Origin: Aeromicrobium piscarium
GTDB lineage: Bacteria; Actinomycetota; Actinomycetes; Propionibacteriales; Nocardioidaceae
DNA: 64,000 nt
Assembly: GCF_007421815.1 (NCBI RefSeq)
Contig: NZ_VLNT01000003.1
Coordinates: forward strand, 62,001 to 126,000
Direction of reading: 5' to 3'
A program made the position numbers and the translations under genes. The notes beneath the pieces are model-generated. The model was given only the letters and a program-made list of their open reading frames with translations. It had not been told where the DNA came from and searched no databases. The stretch's first letter is position 1; every line of letters begins with the position of its first letter. Of this stretch, positions 1 through 8,402 are shown in pieces.

Positions 1-2
1 TG

Positions 3-1364
3 TCGGCCGGAGCGCGGGTGGCGATGGACTCGGGGACCGAGAATATGGACGCCGTCGCGTCCGCGCTCCGCCGGATCGTGGAGTTCACGCAGGCCGGTGG
101 AGTCATCAACATCCTCGTCACGGGCGTGACGGTCGGCGCGCAACCGTATTTCAATGCCGAGGCGACCATGCTGATGCACACCCGCGGCATCCTGGTGATG
201 GTCGGGGACTCGTCGATGGTGCTGACGGGCAAGGACGCACTGGACTTCGCCGGAGCGGTCTCGGCCGACACCAATCAGGGGATCGGCGGCTACGAGAGGA
301 TCATGGGGCCGAACGGTCAGGCGCAGTACCACGCCGAGACCATCGAAGAGGCCTACGGTCTGCTGCTGCGGCACTACGAGTTCAGCTATGTGAGTCCGGG
401 GGAGCCCAGCGTGCGTCCGCGAGGATCCACCGATCCCGCGGACAGGATGATCGGCGAGGAGCCCCACCGTGGGCCGGAATCGGCCTTCATGAAGGTCGCG
501 GACATCTTCGATCCCCGCCTCAATCCCGAGCGCAAGGCTCCGTTCTCGATGCGATCGCTGATGAAGGCGGTGATCGACCGCGACTCGATGCCGCTGGAGC
601 GGTGGGGTGACATGCACGGGGCCGACACCGCGATCGTCTGGGACGCCTACCTGGCCGGAACGGCCGTGAGCCTCGTGGGAGTGGAGTCGCATGGCATCGA
701 GCGTTCTGACGGCTACCCGCTCGACGGGCCCTCGAGCTGGACGGCGGGAACGCTGTTCCCTCGTTCGTCGAAGAAGATCGCCCGCGCGATCAACGCCGCG
801 TCCGGGATCCGACCGCTGGTGGTGTTGGCGAATCTGGCCGGATTCGACGGATCGCCGGAATCACTGAGACTCGGGCAGCTGGAGTTCGGCGCGGAGATCG
901 GACGATCCATCGTGAACTTCTCCGGACCCATCGTCCTCTGCGTGGTCGCCCGCTATCACGGGGGAGCCTTCGTGGTGTTCTCCCAGAGGCTGAACGACTC
1001 GATGCGGGTGCTGGCCGTCGACGGGGCGAAGGCCTCGGTGATCGGCGGTGCCGCCGCGGCATCGGTGGTGTTCCAGCGCGAGGTCGAGGCCGAGGTGAGA
1101 CAGGACTCGCGCGTGCGGGAGCTGCAGGCACGGGCGGAGGAGAGGGGTGGCACCTCTCCTCAGGCCGAGATCGAGCTCGCCGAAGCTCGTGAAGAGGTCC
1201 GGCACGAGGTGCGCCGACGGATCGCCGAGAGATTCGACGCGATCCACACCATCGAGCGTGCCCTGAGCGTCGGATCGGTCCACCGGATCATCGAGCCGGA
1301 GTCCCTCCGGGCCGCGCTCGTGGAGGAGCTGGCGCTTCAGCAGAAGGAAATGAGGATGTCATGA
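3..1364 (+). CDS. Acyl-CoA carboxylase carboxyltransferase subunit, 5' end missing
   Basis: This is the carboxyltransferase component of a biotin-dependent acyl-CoA carboxylase, which moves CO2 from carboxybiotin to an acyl-CoA. The frame is open to the first bases of the window and begins inside a conserved segment (SAGARV, compare DSGGARI in the family), so the GTG at 18 is not the true start. The C-terminal half has the family's second crotonase-like domain, with LFPRSSKKIARAI and PLVVLANLAGFDGS. The latter resembles eukaryotic-type acetyl-CoA carboxylase, where N and C carboxyltransferase domains are on one chain. An Ala/Glu/Arg-rich helix follows. Its stop overlaps the crotonase start by 4 nt (ATGA), so the two are translationally coupled. 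No biotin carboxylase or BCCP gene is inside the window; they may lie upstream. The acyl substrate is unknown. Confidence 0.85.
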   Translation, partial: SAGARVAMDSGTENMDAVASALRRIVEFTQAGGVINILVTGVTVGAQPYFNAEATMLMHTRGILVMVGDSSMVLTGKDALDFAGAVSADTNQGIGGYERIMGPNGQAQYHAETIEEAYGLLLRHYEFSYVSPGEPSVRPRGSTDPADRMIGEEPHRGPESAFMKVADIFDPRLNPERKAPFSMRSLMKAVIDRDSMPLERWGDMHGADTAIVWDAYLAGTAVSLVGVESHGIERSDGYPLDGPSSWTAGTLFPRSSKKIARAINAASGIRPLVVLANLAGFDGSPESLRLGQLEFGAEIGRSIVNFSGPIVLCVVARYHGGAFVVFSQRLNDSMRVLAVDGAKASVIGGAAAASVVFQREVEAEVRQDSRVRELQARAEERGGTSPQAEIELAEAREEVRHEVRRRIAERFDAIHTIERALSVGSVHRIIEPESLRAALVEELALQQKEMRMS

Positions 1365-2158
1365 CTGGGGAACTGCTGATCGACCAACCCCGGGCACATG
1401 TGCTCAGGCTGATGATCAACCGCCCGGATCGGCTCAATGCCTATACCAGCGAGTTGTGTGTGGAGCTGCGTGGGGCGATCGACCGGGCGGCGACCAGGGA
1501 CGAGATCCGCGTGCTGGTGATCACCGGCACCGGCCGGGCCTTCTGCTCCGGGGGCGATGTCAAGGACGAGGCGGTGCTCCGCAAAGCCGAGGAGCGGCAG
1601 TTCGGCCATGCGGTGGTCATGCGCGAGGGCATGCATACGGTCATCGAGGCCCTTCACGAGTTCGACAAACCGACGATCGCGGCCGTGAACGGAGTCGCGG
1701 TGGCTGGGGGCCTGACCCTGGCCCTGGCCTGTGACTTCCGGATATGTTCGGAGGAGGCGCGACTCGGCGACACCTCCGGGAGAGTGGGTCTGCTGCCCGA
1801 CGAGGGCGGGGCGTGGTACTTCCCGCGGGTGCTCGGTTACCCGCGCGCGCTGCGGATGTCACTGCTCGGCGAGGTCTACGACGCCGACGAGGCGCTCGCG
1901 CTCGGACTGGCCGACGAGGTCGTCCCCGATGCGGAGTTGCCCTCCCGGGCACTCGACCTGGCCGGCCGGCTGGCCGAGGCGGCGCCGTTAGCCGCTCGAG
2001 CGGTCAAGACGATGATGCGTCGCGGTGCCGACAGCTCCCTGTCCGAGGCCTTGCACGAGGCGCGGATGTGGGTGATGGCGGTGAACGACAGCGAGGACGT
2101 CGCCGAGGGGTTAGCGGCCTTCGCCGAACGGCGTCCGCCGAGGTTCCGCGGACGCTGA
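1361..2158 (+). CDS. Crotonase-superfamily enoyl-CoA hydratase/isomerase 1
   Basis: A 265-aa crotonase-fold protein acting on CoA thioesters. Seen: the oxyanion-hole segment GRAFCSGGDVKD near residue 65, AVNGVAVAGGLTLALACD, and LLPDEGGAWYFPR. Aligned by eye to rat enoyl-CoA hydratase, the two catalytic glutamates (144 and 164) fall on Ser and Arg, so simple hydration is doubtful. An acidic pair sits instead in the PDEGG turn, as in some isomerase or decarboxylase branches. It is coupled to the upstream carboxyltransferase by ATGA overlap and precedes ketosynthase 1 by 56 nt. Family assignment is firm; the reaction is not. Confidence 0.88.
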   Translation: MTGELLIDQPRAHVLRLMINRPDRLNAYTSELCVELRGAIDRAATRDEIRVLVITGTGRAFCSGGDVKDEAVLRKAEERQFGHAVVMREGMHTVIEALHEFDKPTIAAVNGVAVAGGLTLALACDFRICSEEARLGDTSGRVGLLPDEGGAWYFPRVLGYPRALRMSLLGEVYDADEALALGLADEVVPDAELPSRALDLAGRLAEAAPLAARAVKTMMRRGADSSLSEALHEARMWVMAVNDSEDVAEGLAAFAERRPPRFRGR

Positions 2159-2214
2159 TGATCAACGACGTCGATATCAACGGTGGACATCACATCACTA
2201 TGGAGGTGCGGGCA

Positions 2215-3432
2215 ATGGAGAATGTCGCTATCACCGGCGCGGGAGTGATCTCGTCGGTGGGACTGGGGCTGGACGGTTTCATCGACGGGCTGGAAGCGGG
2301 CAGGACCGGCACACGGCGGGCCCCATGGGCGCGCCCGGACGAGGGACGGCATGCGTGGTATTCGCCGGTGCCCGATTTCGATCCGCGCCGTTGGCTGGAT
2401 GAGCGCACTGTCACCGGCACCGTCGAGTTCAGCCAGTATGCGGTCATCGCGGCCGACCAAGCTCTCGAGATGGCGGGCCTGGAGCCGTCGAGCGACACCG
2501 GCGTGGTCTTCGGCACGGCGATGGCCGGCGCATCCGCCCTCGCTGGGGCGCAGCATCTGCTGGAGACCGAGGGTCCCGCGGCGGTGCCCCGCAAGCTCCA
2601 GATCCAGGCCTGGGCCAATCTCGCCGCCGGCCACATCGCCATGCGCCATGGCCTGCACGGCCCTCTGATGACGGTGAGCACTGCCTGCGCCGCAGGCCTC
2701 GACGCCCTCGGTTACGCCGTACGGCTCGTCAGGTCCGGGGAGGCCGATGTGGTCATCGCGGGCGGCAGCGAGCACGCGTTCAGCGAGGTGCTCTACCAGG
2801 CGCAGCTGAACTACGGGATGTCCGGAGGCGTCGAGGATCCCCGGCTCGCGACCATGCCCTTCGACACCCGGCGCAGCGGGCTCGTCGAGGGAGCCGGCGC
2901 CGCGATGTTCGTCCTCGAGGGCCTCGATCACGCGCGGGCGCGCGGGGCGGAGGTGCTCGGAGTGGTGAGCGGATACGCCAATGTCTCCGATGCCTTCCAT
3001 CCGTCGGCGCCGGAGCCGAGCGGACGCTGGGAGGCGGAGTCCATGATGCGAGCGATCCGACAGGCGGGATGCGAGCCCGCGGATGTCGACGGCATCGTGG
3101 CACATGCCACCAGCACGCCGAAGGGCGATGATGCGGAGATCGCGGCTATCAACACGGTATTCGGCGATCGTCCGGACTCCCTTCATGTGACCTCCCTGAA
3201 GGGCAATGTCGGGCACACCGGCGGAGCCTCGGGCGCGATGGGCGTCGCCGTCGCCCTGCACGTCCTCCGCTCGGGCCGACTGCCCCATCTCCCGACCACC
3301 GAACAGCCGGAGCCTGCGGCTCGATTCCACATCGTCACGGAACGGCCGACGGTCGCCGATTTCTCGGTGATCCAGGTCAATTCATTCGGTTTCGCGGGGC
3401 AAGACAGCTCGATGGTGCTGCGACGTGCCTGA
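2215..3432 (+). CDS. FabF-type beta-ketoacyl synthase 1
   Basis: A 405-aa thiolase-fold ketosynthase that would join an acyl thioester to a malonyl-type extender by decarboxylative Claisen condensation. The catalytic triad is complete: Cys158 in TACAAG, His297 in VAHATSTPKGD and His334 in KGNVGHT. The ATG at 2215 is chosen because GGAGG lies 8 nt upstream; an in-frame ATG at 2200 is possible, and a longer open frame runs upstream through the crotonase gene but lacks family similarity. No ACP, acyltransferase, chain-length factor or ketoreductase is nearby, so the acyl groups may be CoA-bound or carried by the fatty-acid ACP. Ketosynthase 2 (11369-12592) is a close paralogue. Its immediate downstream partner is a CaiC-like acyl-CoA ligase. 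Confidence 0.9.
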   Translation: MENVAITGAGVISSVGLGLDGFIDGLEAGRTGTRRAPWARPDEGRHAWYSPVPDFDPRRWLDERTVTGTVEFSQYAVIAADQALEMAGLEPSSDTGVVFGTAMAGASALAGAQHLLETEGPAAVPRKLQIQAWANLAAGHIAMRHGLHGPLMTVSTACAAGLDALGYAVRLVRSGEADVVIAGGSEHAFSEVLYQAQLNYGMSGGVEDPRLATMPFDTRRSGLVEGAGAAMFVLEGLDHARARGAEVLGVVSGYANVSDAFHPSAPEPSGRWEAESMMRAIRQAGCEPADVDGIVAHATSTPKGDDAEIAAINTVFGDRPDSLHVTSLKGNVGHTGGASGAMGVAVALHVLRSGRLPHLPTTEQPEPAARFHIVTERPTVADFSVIQVNSFGFAGQDSSMVLRRA

Positions 3433-3456
3433 CGGCGCGGTGGAAGGGGAAGACCG

Positions 3457-5121
3457 ATGAATCAGGAAGCCGTCGCGGTGCGACCGGAATGGGGCCCGCG
3501 CTCACAGTGGAATCTGCTGGCGCAGTTGGATCAGCGGCTGCGCGAGCGCCCGGAGGAGATCTTCCTCGAGATCCGAGGCGGCCGGCGACTGTCCTTCCGC
3601 GAAGCCGGTGAGCGGGCGACCGCGATCGCGGAGCAGCTGGCCGGTCTCGGTGTGGGTCCCGGCGACCACGTCGCCTCGCTGTGCGAGACGAGCATGGAGT
3701 CCGCGCTGACCTATGTGGCGGCCAAGGTCGGCTGCCTCGTCGACGTGCCCCTGAACCCGGCTTACCGCGGCAGGTCGCTGGTGCACGCGATCAACCTCTC
3801 CCGTGCCGAGGTGATGTTCGTCGATGCCGAGCTTCTCGACCGCGTGGGGAATATCGCCGACGATCTGCCCGGGCTCCGTCAGCTCGTCGTCATCGGGCGT
3901 TCTGAGGCGGCGGTCACGAGGTTGCCGTCCGTGCCGATCACCGAGGCCTCGGCGCCGTGGTCCTTCGGCGTCACCGTGCTCGACCGCGATCTCTCCAGCG
4001 TGCTGCTGACCTCGGGAACGACCGGGCCGGCGAAGGGCGTCATGATGAGCCATGCGCACACCTACACGGTGGCGCGCGAGTGCCTGCACGGGCTGCGGAT
4101 GACGGCCGATGACGTGCTGTACTGCTGCCATCCGCTGTTCCACATGGCCGGGCGGCTCGGGGCGATCTTCGCTGCCGCGATCTGCGGCGCCCGCGTCGTC
4201 CTCGACACGAAATTCGACCCGGCCGTCTGGACCGACCGGATCCGTGAGGCCGCGGCCACCCTGACGATCGCCCACGGGCCGATGATCGAGGCCGTCTTCG
4301 GCCAGCCGGCTCGCGAGGACGACGCCCGGATCCCGCTGCGCGCGGTTCTCAGCGCGCCGTTGCCGGCGGCGATCGCCGAGGCCTTCGAGCGGAGGTTCGA
4401 CCTGCGCGGGGTGGAGACCTGGGGCATGACCGAGGCCTCGGTACCCGTGTGGCGCCCCTATGACGCGCCGCTGCGACCGGGTGCCTCGGGCCTGCCGCTG
4501 GACGACCTCTTCGAGGTGACGATCGTCGACCCCGAGACCGATCTCCCGGTGCGGGACGGGGCGGTAGGGGAGATCACCGTCCGTCCGAAGGTTCCCTGGG
4601 TGATGATGCTCGGCTACCTCGGTCAGCCCGACAAGACCCTGGAGGCGTGGCGGAATCTGCGCTTCCACACCGGGGACGCCGGGTATATCGACGACCAGGG
4701 CTGGCTGCGCTTCGTCGACCGCCTCGGCGACCGGATCCGGCGCAAGGCGGAGAACATCTCGTCCTATGACATCGAGGTCGCGGCATCGTCCCACCCGGCC
4801 GTGGTGGAGTGTGTCGCCATCGGTGTGTCGAGCGAGGACGACTCCGAGGATGAGATCAAGCTGTGCGTGGTCCTCGACCCGGGCGTCCCCCTCGAGTTCT
4901 CCGCGCTCTTCGAGCATCTCGTACGGGAGCTGCCGCACCATATGGTGCCGCGGTACTACGAGGCCTTCGACGAATTGCCGAAGACACCGACCAGCAAGGT
5001 CCGTCGAGCCGAGCTGCGCAAGGCCGGTCGGTCACCCGGCACCTGGGACTACCGATCGGACGGCCTGTCGATCAGGCGGACCGCCGAGGGCCGTACGGCG
5101 GAACCGGAGGGCCGCCGATGA
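3457..5121 (+). CDS. CaiC-like acyl-CoA ligase 1 (AMP-binding)
   Basis: A 554-aa adenylate-forming enzyme that activates a carboxylic acid through an acyl-AMP to its CoA thioester. Motifs in order: LTSGTTGPAKG (P-loop, about residue 187), GMTEAS (A5), FHTGDAGYIDDQGWLRFVDR (A7/A8 hinge) and TPTSKVRRAELR with the C-terminal lysine. The RIRRKAENISSYDIE stretch is typical of the crotonobetaine/carnitine-CoA ligase branch. It starts 24 nt after ketosynthase 1 with a purine-rich Shine-Dalgarno and overlaps LivH1 by 4 nt. Ligases 3 and 4 are paralogues. The substrate is not predictable; coupling to an importer suggests an exogenous acid. Confidence 0.9.
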   Translation: MNQEAVAVRPEWGPRSQWNLLAQLDQRLRERPEEIFLEIRGGRRLSFREAGERATAIAEQLAGLGVGPGDHVASLCETSMESALTYVAAKVGCLVDVPLNPAYRGRSLVHAINLSRAEVMFVDAELLDRVGNIADDLPGLRQLVVIGRSEAAVTRLPSVPITEASAPWSFGVTVLDRDLSSVLLTSGTTGPAKGVMMSHAHTYTVARECLHGLRMTADDVLYCCHPLFHMAGRLGAIFAAAICGARVVLDTKFDPAVWTDRIREAAATLTIAHGPMIEAVFGQPAREDDARIPLRAVLSAPLPAAIAEAFERRFDLRGVETWGMTEASVPVWRPYDAPLRPGASGLPLDDLFEVTIVDPETDLPVRDGAVGEITVRPKVPWVMMLGYLGQPDKTLEAWRNLRFHTGDAGYIDDQGWLRFVDRLGDRIRRKAENISSYDIEVAASSHPAVVECVAIGVSSEDDSEDEIKLCVVLDPGVPLEFSALFEHLVRELPHHMVPRYYEAFDELPKTPTSKVRRAELRKAGRSPGTWDYRSDGLSIRRTAEGRTAEPEGRR

Positions 5122-5963
5122 TCAACCTCTTGGAGTTCGTCATCGGCGGCCTGCTGCTCGGCGGTGTCTATGGGCTGATCGCCCTCCCGATCAGCATGGT
5201 CCACTCGACCACGCACTCGCTTGACGCCGCGGTCGGCGGACATGCGGTGGTGGCTGCTGCGACCGCGGCGGGCGTCGGTGGCGTCGCCGGTATCGCCGCG
5301 GGTGTCGGCGTGGGCGCGCTCAGCGCCGCCGTCGCCGGACTCATCTATCTGGGCCTGCGGTACACGGGGCATTCGGATCCCATCACCTTCGTCCTGGCCA
5401 CGTTCGGTCTGGCCATGGCCCTGCAGGCGGCGGTGCTGATGCTGCACGGCCGCGATCCGATCACCGCTCACGGCTTCTCCGGGACCTTCCAGTTCTCCGG
5501 GATCCTGGTCCGCTATCAGAGCCTGCTGAACCTCACGGTCGGGATCATCGCCGTCGTGGCGCTGACCTTCGTCCTGCAGCATTCCTCCGCCGGGCGTTCG
5601 CTGCGGGCCTGCGCCGACAACGTCGTCGGCGCGCAGCTGGCCGGTCTTCGCGTCGCCCTGTTGCAGTTCCTGGCGATCTTCGTGGGTGGCCTGCTCGCCG
5701 CCGTCGCCGGCGTCCTGCTGCTGTACTCGGCGGGGCTGACCTATATGTCCGGTCTGCACCTGACCCTGGCGGCGATCGGTGCCGCGGTGCTCTTCGGGCT
5801 CCGCGGTCCGGTCCACGGGTTCGCGGGCGCCCTGCTGTTCGGGCTGGTCGAAGCCCTCGTCTACGGCTACACCTCATCCGGGGTGGCCGCCACGATTCCC
5901 TTGCTGTTCATCTTCGTCGTGCTGGCCCTGGGCCGATCGACGATCGAGACCGGGAGGCCGTGA
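5118..5963 (+). CDS. LIV-type ABC importer permease LivH 1
   Basis: A 281-aa inner-membrane permease of the branched-chain amino acid type (HAAT) ABC family, with roughly eight hydrophobic segments. The N-terminus (GLLLGGVYGLIALPISMVHSTTHS) is the LivH signature region. The ATG at 5118 overlaps the ligase stop (ATGA), while the longer upstream open frame lies within the ligase gene and is not membrane-like. It would pair with LivM1 to form the channel, powered by LivG1 and LivF1. Such transporters also take aromatic, dicarboxylic and other acids, so amino acid uptake should not be assumed; the neighbouring CoA ligases favour an acid. Confidence 0.88.
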   Translation: MINLLEFVIGGLLLGGVYGLIALPISMVHSTTHSLDAAVGGHAVVAAATAAGVGGVAGIAAGVGVGALSAAVAGLIYLGLRYTGHSDPITFVLATFGLAMALQAAVLMLHGRDPITAHGFSGTFQFSGILVRYQSLLNLTVGIIAVVALTFVLQHSSAGRSLRACADNVVGAQLAGLRVALLQFLAIFVGGLLAAVAGVLLLYSAGLTYMSGLHLTLAAIGAAVLFGLRGPVHGFAGALLFGLVEALVYGYTSSGVAATIPLLFIFVVLALGRSTIETGRP

Positions 5964-6949
5964 TGCCCGAAGTTCTCCAGCGTCTGGCCGCGCGACAGAC
6001 CACCGCACTGCTGCTGATCCTCGGTGTCGCGGTCTACACGGTCTTCTTCGCGGCCGTGCCCGCCCGACTGGACCTGTCGATCTCGACCGCCGTGTACGCG
6101 CTGCTCGCCCTGTCCGTCGCGCTGATCTACGGGCAGGCGGGAGTCCTGTCGGTCGCGCAGGCGGGGTTCGCGGCCGTCGGCGCCTATGCCACGGCCATCC
6201 TGACGACCCGATGGGACATCCCGCCGCTCATCTCGCTGTTCGCCGCGATCCTGTTGCCGGCGCTCCTCGGATTCCTGCTGTCCAGAGTGGTGGGCTCCCT
6301 GTCGCACCTGTCCTTGGCGGTCGCGACCCTCGTCTTCGGCGAGATCGTCACCATCGTGTTGCGCGAGGGCGGCACTCTCACCGGAGGCTATGTCGGGCTC
6401 AGCGGCATCCCGGGGCTGGCCTTCGCACCGGACCTGCTGGCCTACCACCTGCTGGCGTGGGGCGTCGTCATCGTGGTCGTGATCCTTTGCTCGAATCTGA
6501 TCACCACCACCCGGGGGCGGGCCTATCAGACAATCGGACACGATCCGTTGCGTGCCGAGGCGGACGGCATCAACGTCCCGAAGAGCACCGCGCTGCTCTT
6601 CGGCTGCTCCGCCGGCCTCGCCGGTCTCGCCGGATGGTTGTACGCGCACTACATGACCTTCCTCGCCCCCGAGTCGCTACCGGCGAGCCTGTCGATCACC
6701 GTGGTGCTGATGGTCGTCGTGGGCGGGCGTCGGCATATCGCCGGGGCCATCGTGGGCACGATCTTGCTGGTGGCCTTGCAGAACGCGATGCCGACCGAGG
6801 AGAGCCAGGGCCTGCTCTACGGAGCGGTGCTGGTGCTGGTGCTGATCGCCGCGCCCGACGGCCTCGTCGGCTTGGTGAACTGGTGGCGTGACAGACGACG
6901 GCGTGCAGCGCGCCCCATCATCCCCGAGCCCACGGCACAGGAGGTGTGA
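5963..6949 (+). CDS. LIV-type ABC importer permease LivM 1
   Basis: A 328-aa polytopic permease, the second membrane subunit of importer 1. The segment containing TTRGRAYQTIGHDPLRAEADGI is the conserved cytoplasmic coupling loop of LivM. The ATG at 5963 shares one base with the LivH1 stop (TGATG) and sits 5 nt after GGGAGG; a GTG 3 nt upstream is an alternative with poorer spacing. The C-terminus is Arg-rich and cytosolic. Tight packing places it in one operon with the ligase and the rest of the importer. Confidence 0.87.
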   Translation: MPEVLQRLAARQTTALLLILGVAVYTVFFAAVPARLDLSISTAVYALLALSVALIYGQAGVLSVAQAGFAAVGAYATAILTTRWDIPPLISLFAAILLPALLGFLLSRVVGSLSHLSLAVATLVFGEIVTIVLREGGTLTGGYVGLSGIPGLAFAPDLLAYHLLAWGVVIVVVILCSNLITTTRGRAYQTIGHDPLRAEADGINVPKSTALLFGCSAGLAGLAGWLYAHYMTFLAPESLPASLSITVVLMVVVGGRRHIAGAIVGTILLVALQNAMPTEESQGLLYGAVLVLVLIAAPDGLVGLVNWWRDRRRRAARPIIPEPTAQEV

Positions 6950-6952
6950 GCC

Positions 6953-7771
6953 ATGCTCACGGCAGAGGACATCTCCATCAGCTTCGGCGGCGTTCCGGCG
7001 CTGCAGGGGGTGTCGGTGACACTCGAACGCGGGCAGATCCGCGGCGTGATCGGCCCGAATGGATCCGGCAAGAGCACGCTGTTCAACTGCTTGACCGGTT
7101 TCATCCGCCCCGATACCGGCACGGTCGCCATCGATGGCCGGGATATCAGCACCGCGGCCCCGCACGAGCGGATCACCCTCGGCATCGGCAGGACCTTCCA
7201 GACGCCGCGGTTCGATCCGAAGGCCGACGTCTGGCAGGCCCTAGCCTGCGGGTTCTATCCCGCTACGGCGCGTTCGATCACGGCCTCGGCCCTGCGGCTG
7301 CCGTCGGCGCGACGGGCGGAGCGCCGAGTGGAGACCGGTGTCGGCGAGCTGCTGGAACGCTTCAACCTGACCGCCCAAGCCGACCAACCGGTCGGCGAGC
7401 TGCCGCTCGGGACGGTCCGCCTCGTCGAGGTGGCGCGGGCGATGGCCACCTCTCCGGGCTTCCTACTGCTGGATGAACCGGCCGCGGGGCTGACCGAGGA
7501 CGAGCAGCAGCTGCTCGCCGGCCAGATCACGGCCCTGGCACAGGCCGATATCGGCGTGCTGCTCGTCGAGCACAATTTCGACCTGGTGGTCGGGCTGTCC
7601 GATGAGATCACAGTCCTGGCGAATGGGACCTGCCTGGTTGAGGGCCTGCCCGGTGACGTGGCGGCGGATAGTCGGGTGCGAAGCGTGTATCTCGGGCTGG
7701 ATGCCGAGGAGGCCGTGGACGGAGAACGAGAGAGGCAGGTGTGGGCCGATGACGACCCAGCTCGAGATTGA
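6953..7771 (+). CDS. LIV-type ABC importer ATPase LivG 1
   Basis: A 272-aa nucleotide-binding subunit. It has Walker A GPNGSGKST near residue 36, Walker B FLLLDEPAAGL and the H-loop in VLLVEHNFD. The ABC signature is degenerate: where LivG proteins usually have a GQQ-type signature, this one reads LPLGTVRLVEVARA. LivG2 has the same kind of loss (PIGIVR), so it is not a random lesion. LivF1 keeps LSGGEQQ, so the pair would have one normal and one degenerate composite ATP site. It starts 3 nt after LivM1 and overlaps LivF1 by 23 nt. Confidence 0.87.
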   Translation: MLTAEDISISFGGVPALQGVSVTLERGQIRGVIGPNGSGKSTLFNCLTGFIRPDTGTVAIDGRDISTAAPHERITLGIGRTFQTPRFDPKADVWQALACGFYPATARSITASALRLPSARRAERRVETGVGELLERFNLTAQADQPVGELPLGTVRLVEVARAMATSPGFLLLDEPAAGLTEDEQQLLAGQITALAQADIGVLLVEHNFDLVVGLSDEITVLANGTCLVEGLPGDVAADSRVRSVYLGLDAEEAVDGERERQVWADDDPARD

Positions 7772-8396
7772 CCGGTTCTCAGCCGGTTACGGCCGGATCA
7801 TGGTGTGCCGTGACGTCCAGCTGACGATCGAGCGCGGCGAGGTCGTCGCGGTGCTCGGCGCCAATGGCGCCGGCAAGAGCACGTTCCTCCAAGGTCTCGC
7901 CGGCCTCAATGACAGCCAGGGGACGATCCGGTTGGACGGCACCTCGATCGAGGGCCTGAACGCCGCGGCCCGGGCGCGCGCCGGTTTGGCCTTCGTGCCG
8001 GAGCAGCGGGGAAATGTCTTCCCGCACATGACGGTGCTGGAGAATCTGGCGATCGCCGGCGGGAAAGGCGCCTCCGGTGCCACGCGAGAGCTCATCGACG
8101 AGGTGTTCCCGGCGTTGGAGAAGTACCGCACCCGCCAGGCGGGTCTCCTCAGCGGCGGCGAGCAGCAGATGCTGGCCATCGCGATGGCCCTGATGAGCGA
8201 GCCCGCGATGATGTTGCTGGACGAACCCTCGCAGGGCCTCGCGCCGACGCTGCTGCGGTCGATCGCCGCATCGCTGGCTCGGCTGAAGCAGGGTGGCATC
8301 ACCATGCTGGTCGCCGAGCAGAATCGCTGGTTCGCCGGGGAGATCGCCGATCGTGCTCTGCTGGTCGGAGGCGGCCGGCTGACGCCAGAGGAGTGA
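7749..8396 (+). CDS. LIV-type ABC importer ATPase LivF 1
   Basis: A 215-aa nucleotide-binding subunit with Walker A GANGAGKST, an intact signature LLSGGEQQ and Walker B MMLLDEPSQGL. The start at ATG 7749 is chosen because MTTQLEIDRFSAGYG is where LivF proteins begin; the frame is open further upstream, but that part lies inside LivG1. It is slightly shorter than usual (about 233-240 aa), lacking a little of the C-terminus. It is the last gene of the first rightward unit and converges on ligase 2, leaving only 6 nt between stops with no room for a classical terminator. Confidence 0.86.
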   Translation: MTTQLEIDRFSAGYGRIMVCRDVQLTIERGEVVAVLGANGAGKSTFLQGLAGLNDSQGTIRLDGTSIEGLNAAARARAGLAFVPEQRGNVFPHMTVLENLAIAGGKGASGATRELIDEVFPALEKYRTRQAGLLSGGEQQMLAIAMALMSEPAMMLLDEPSQGLAPTLLRSIAASLARLKQGGITMLVAEQNRWFAGEIADRALLVGGGRLTPEE

Positions 8397-8402
8397 TCGC
8401 CG

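Noticed and set aside
1744..2214. Upstream extension of ketosynthase 1 through the crotonase gene
   Set aside because: Open only because of GC-rich codon bias. The ATG at 2215 has a good Shine-Dalgarno and starts the KS fold.
8397..8402. Terminator between convergent LivF1 and ligase 2
   Set aside because: Only 6 nt separate the stops and no stem-loop is evident across the junction.
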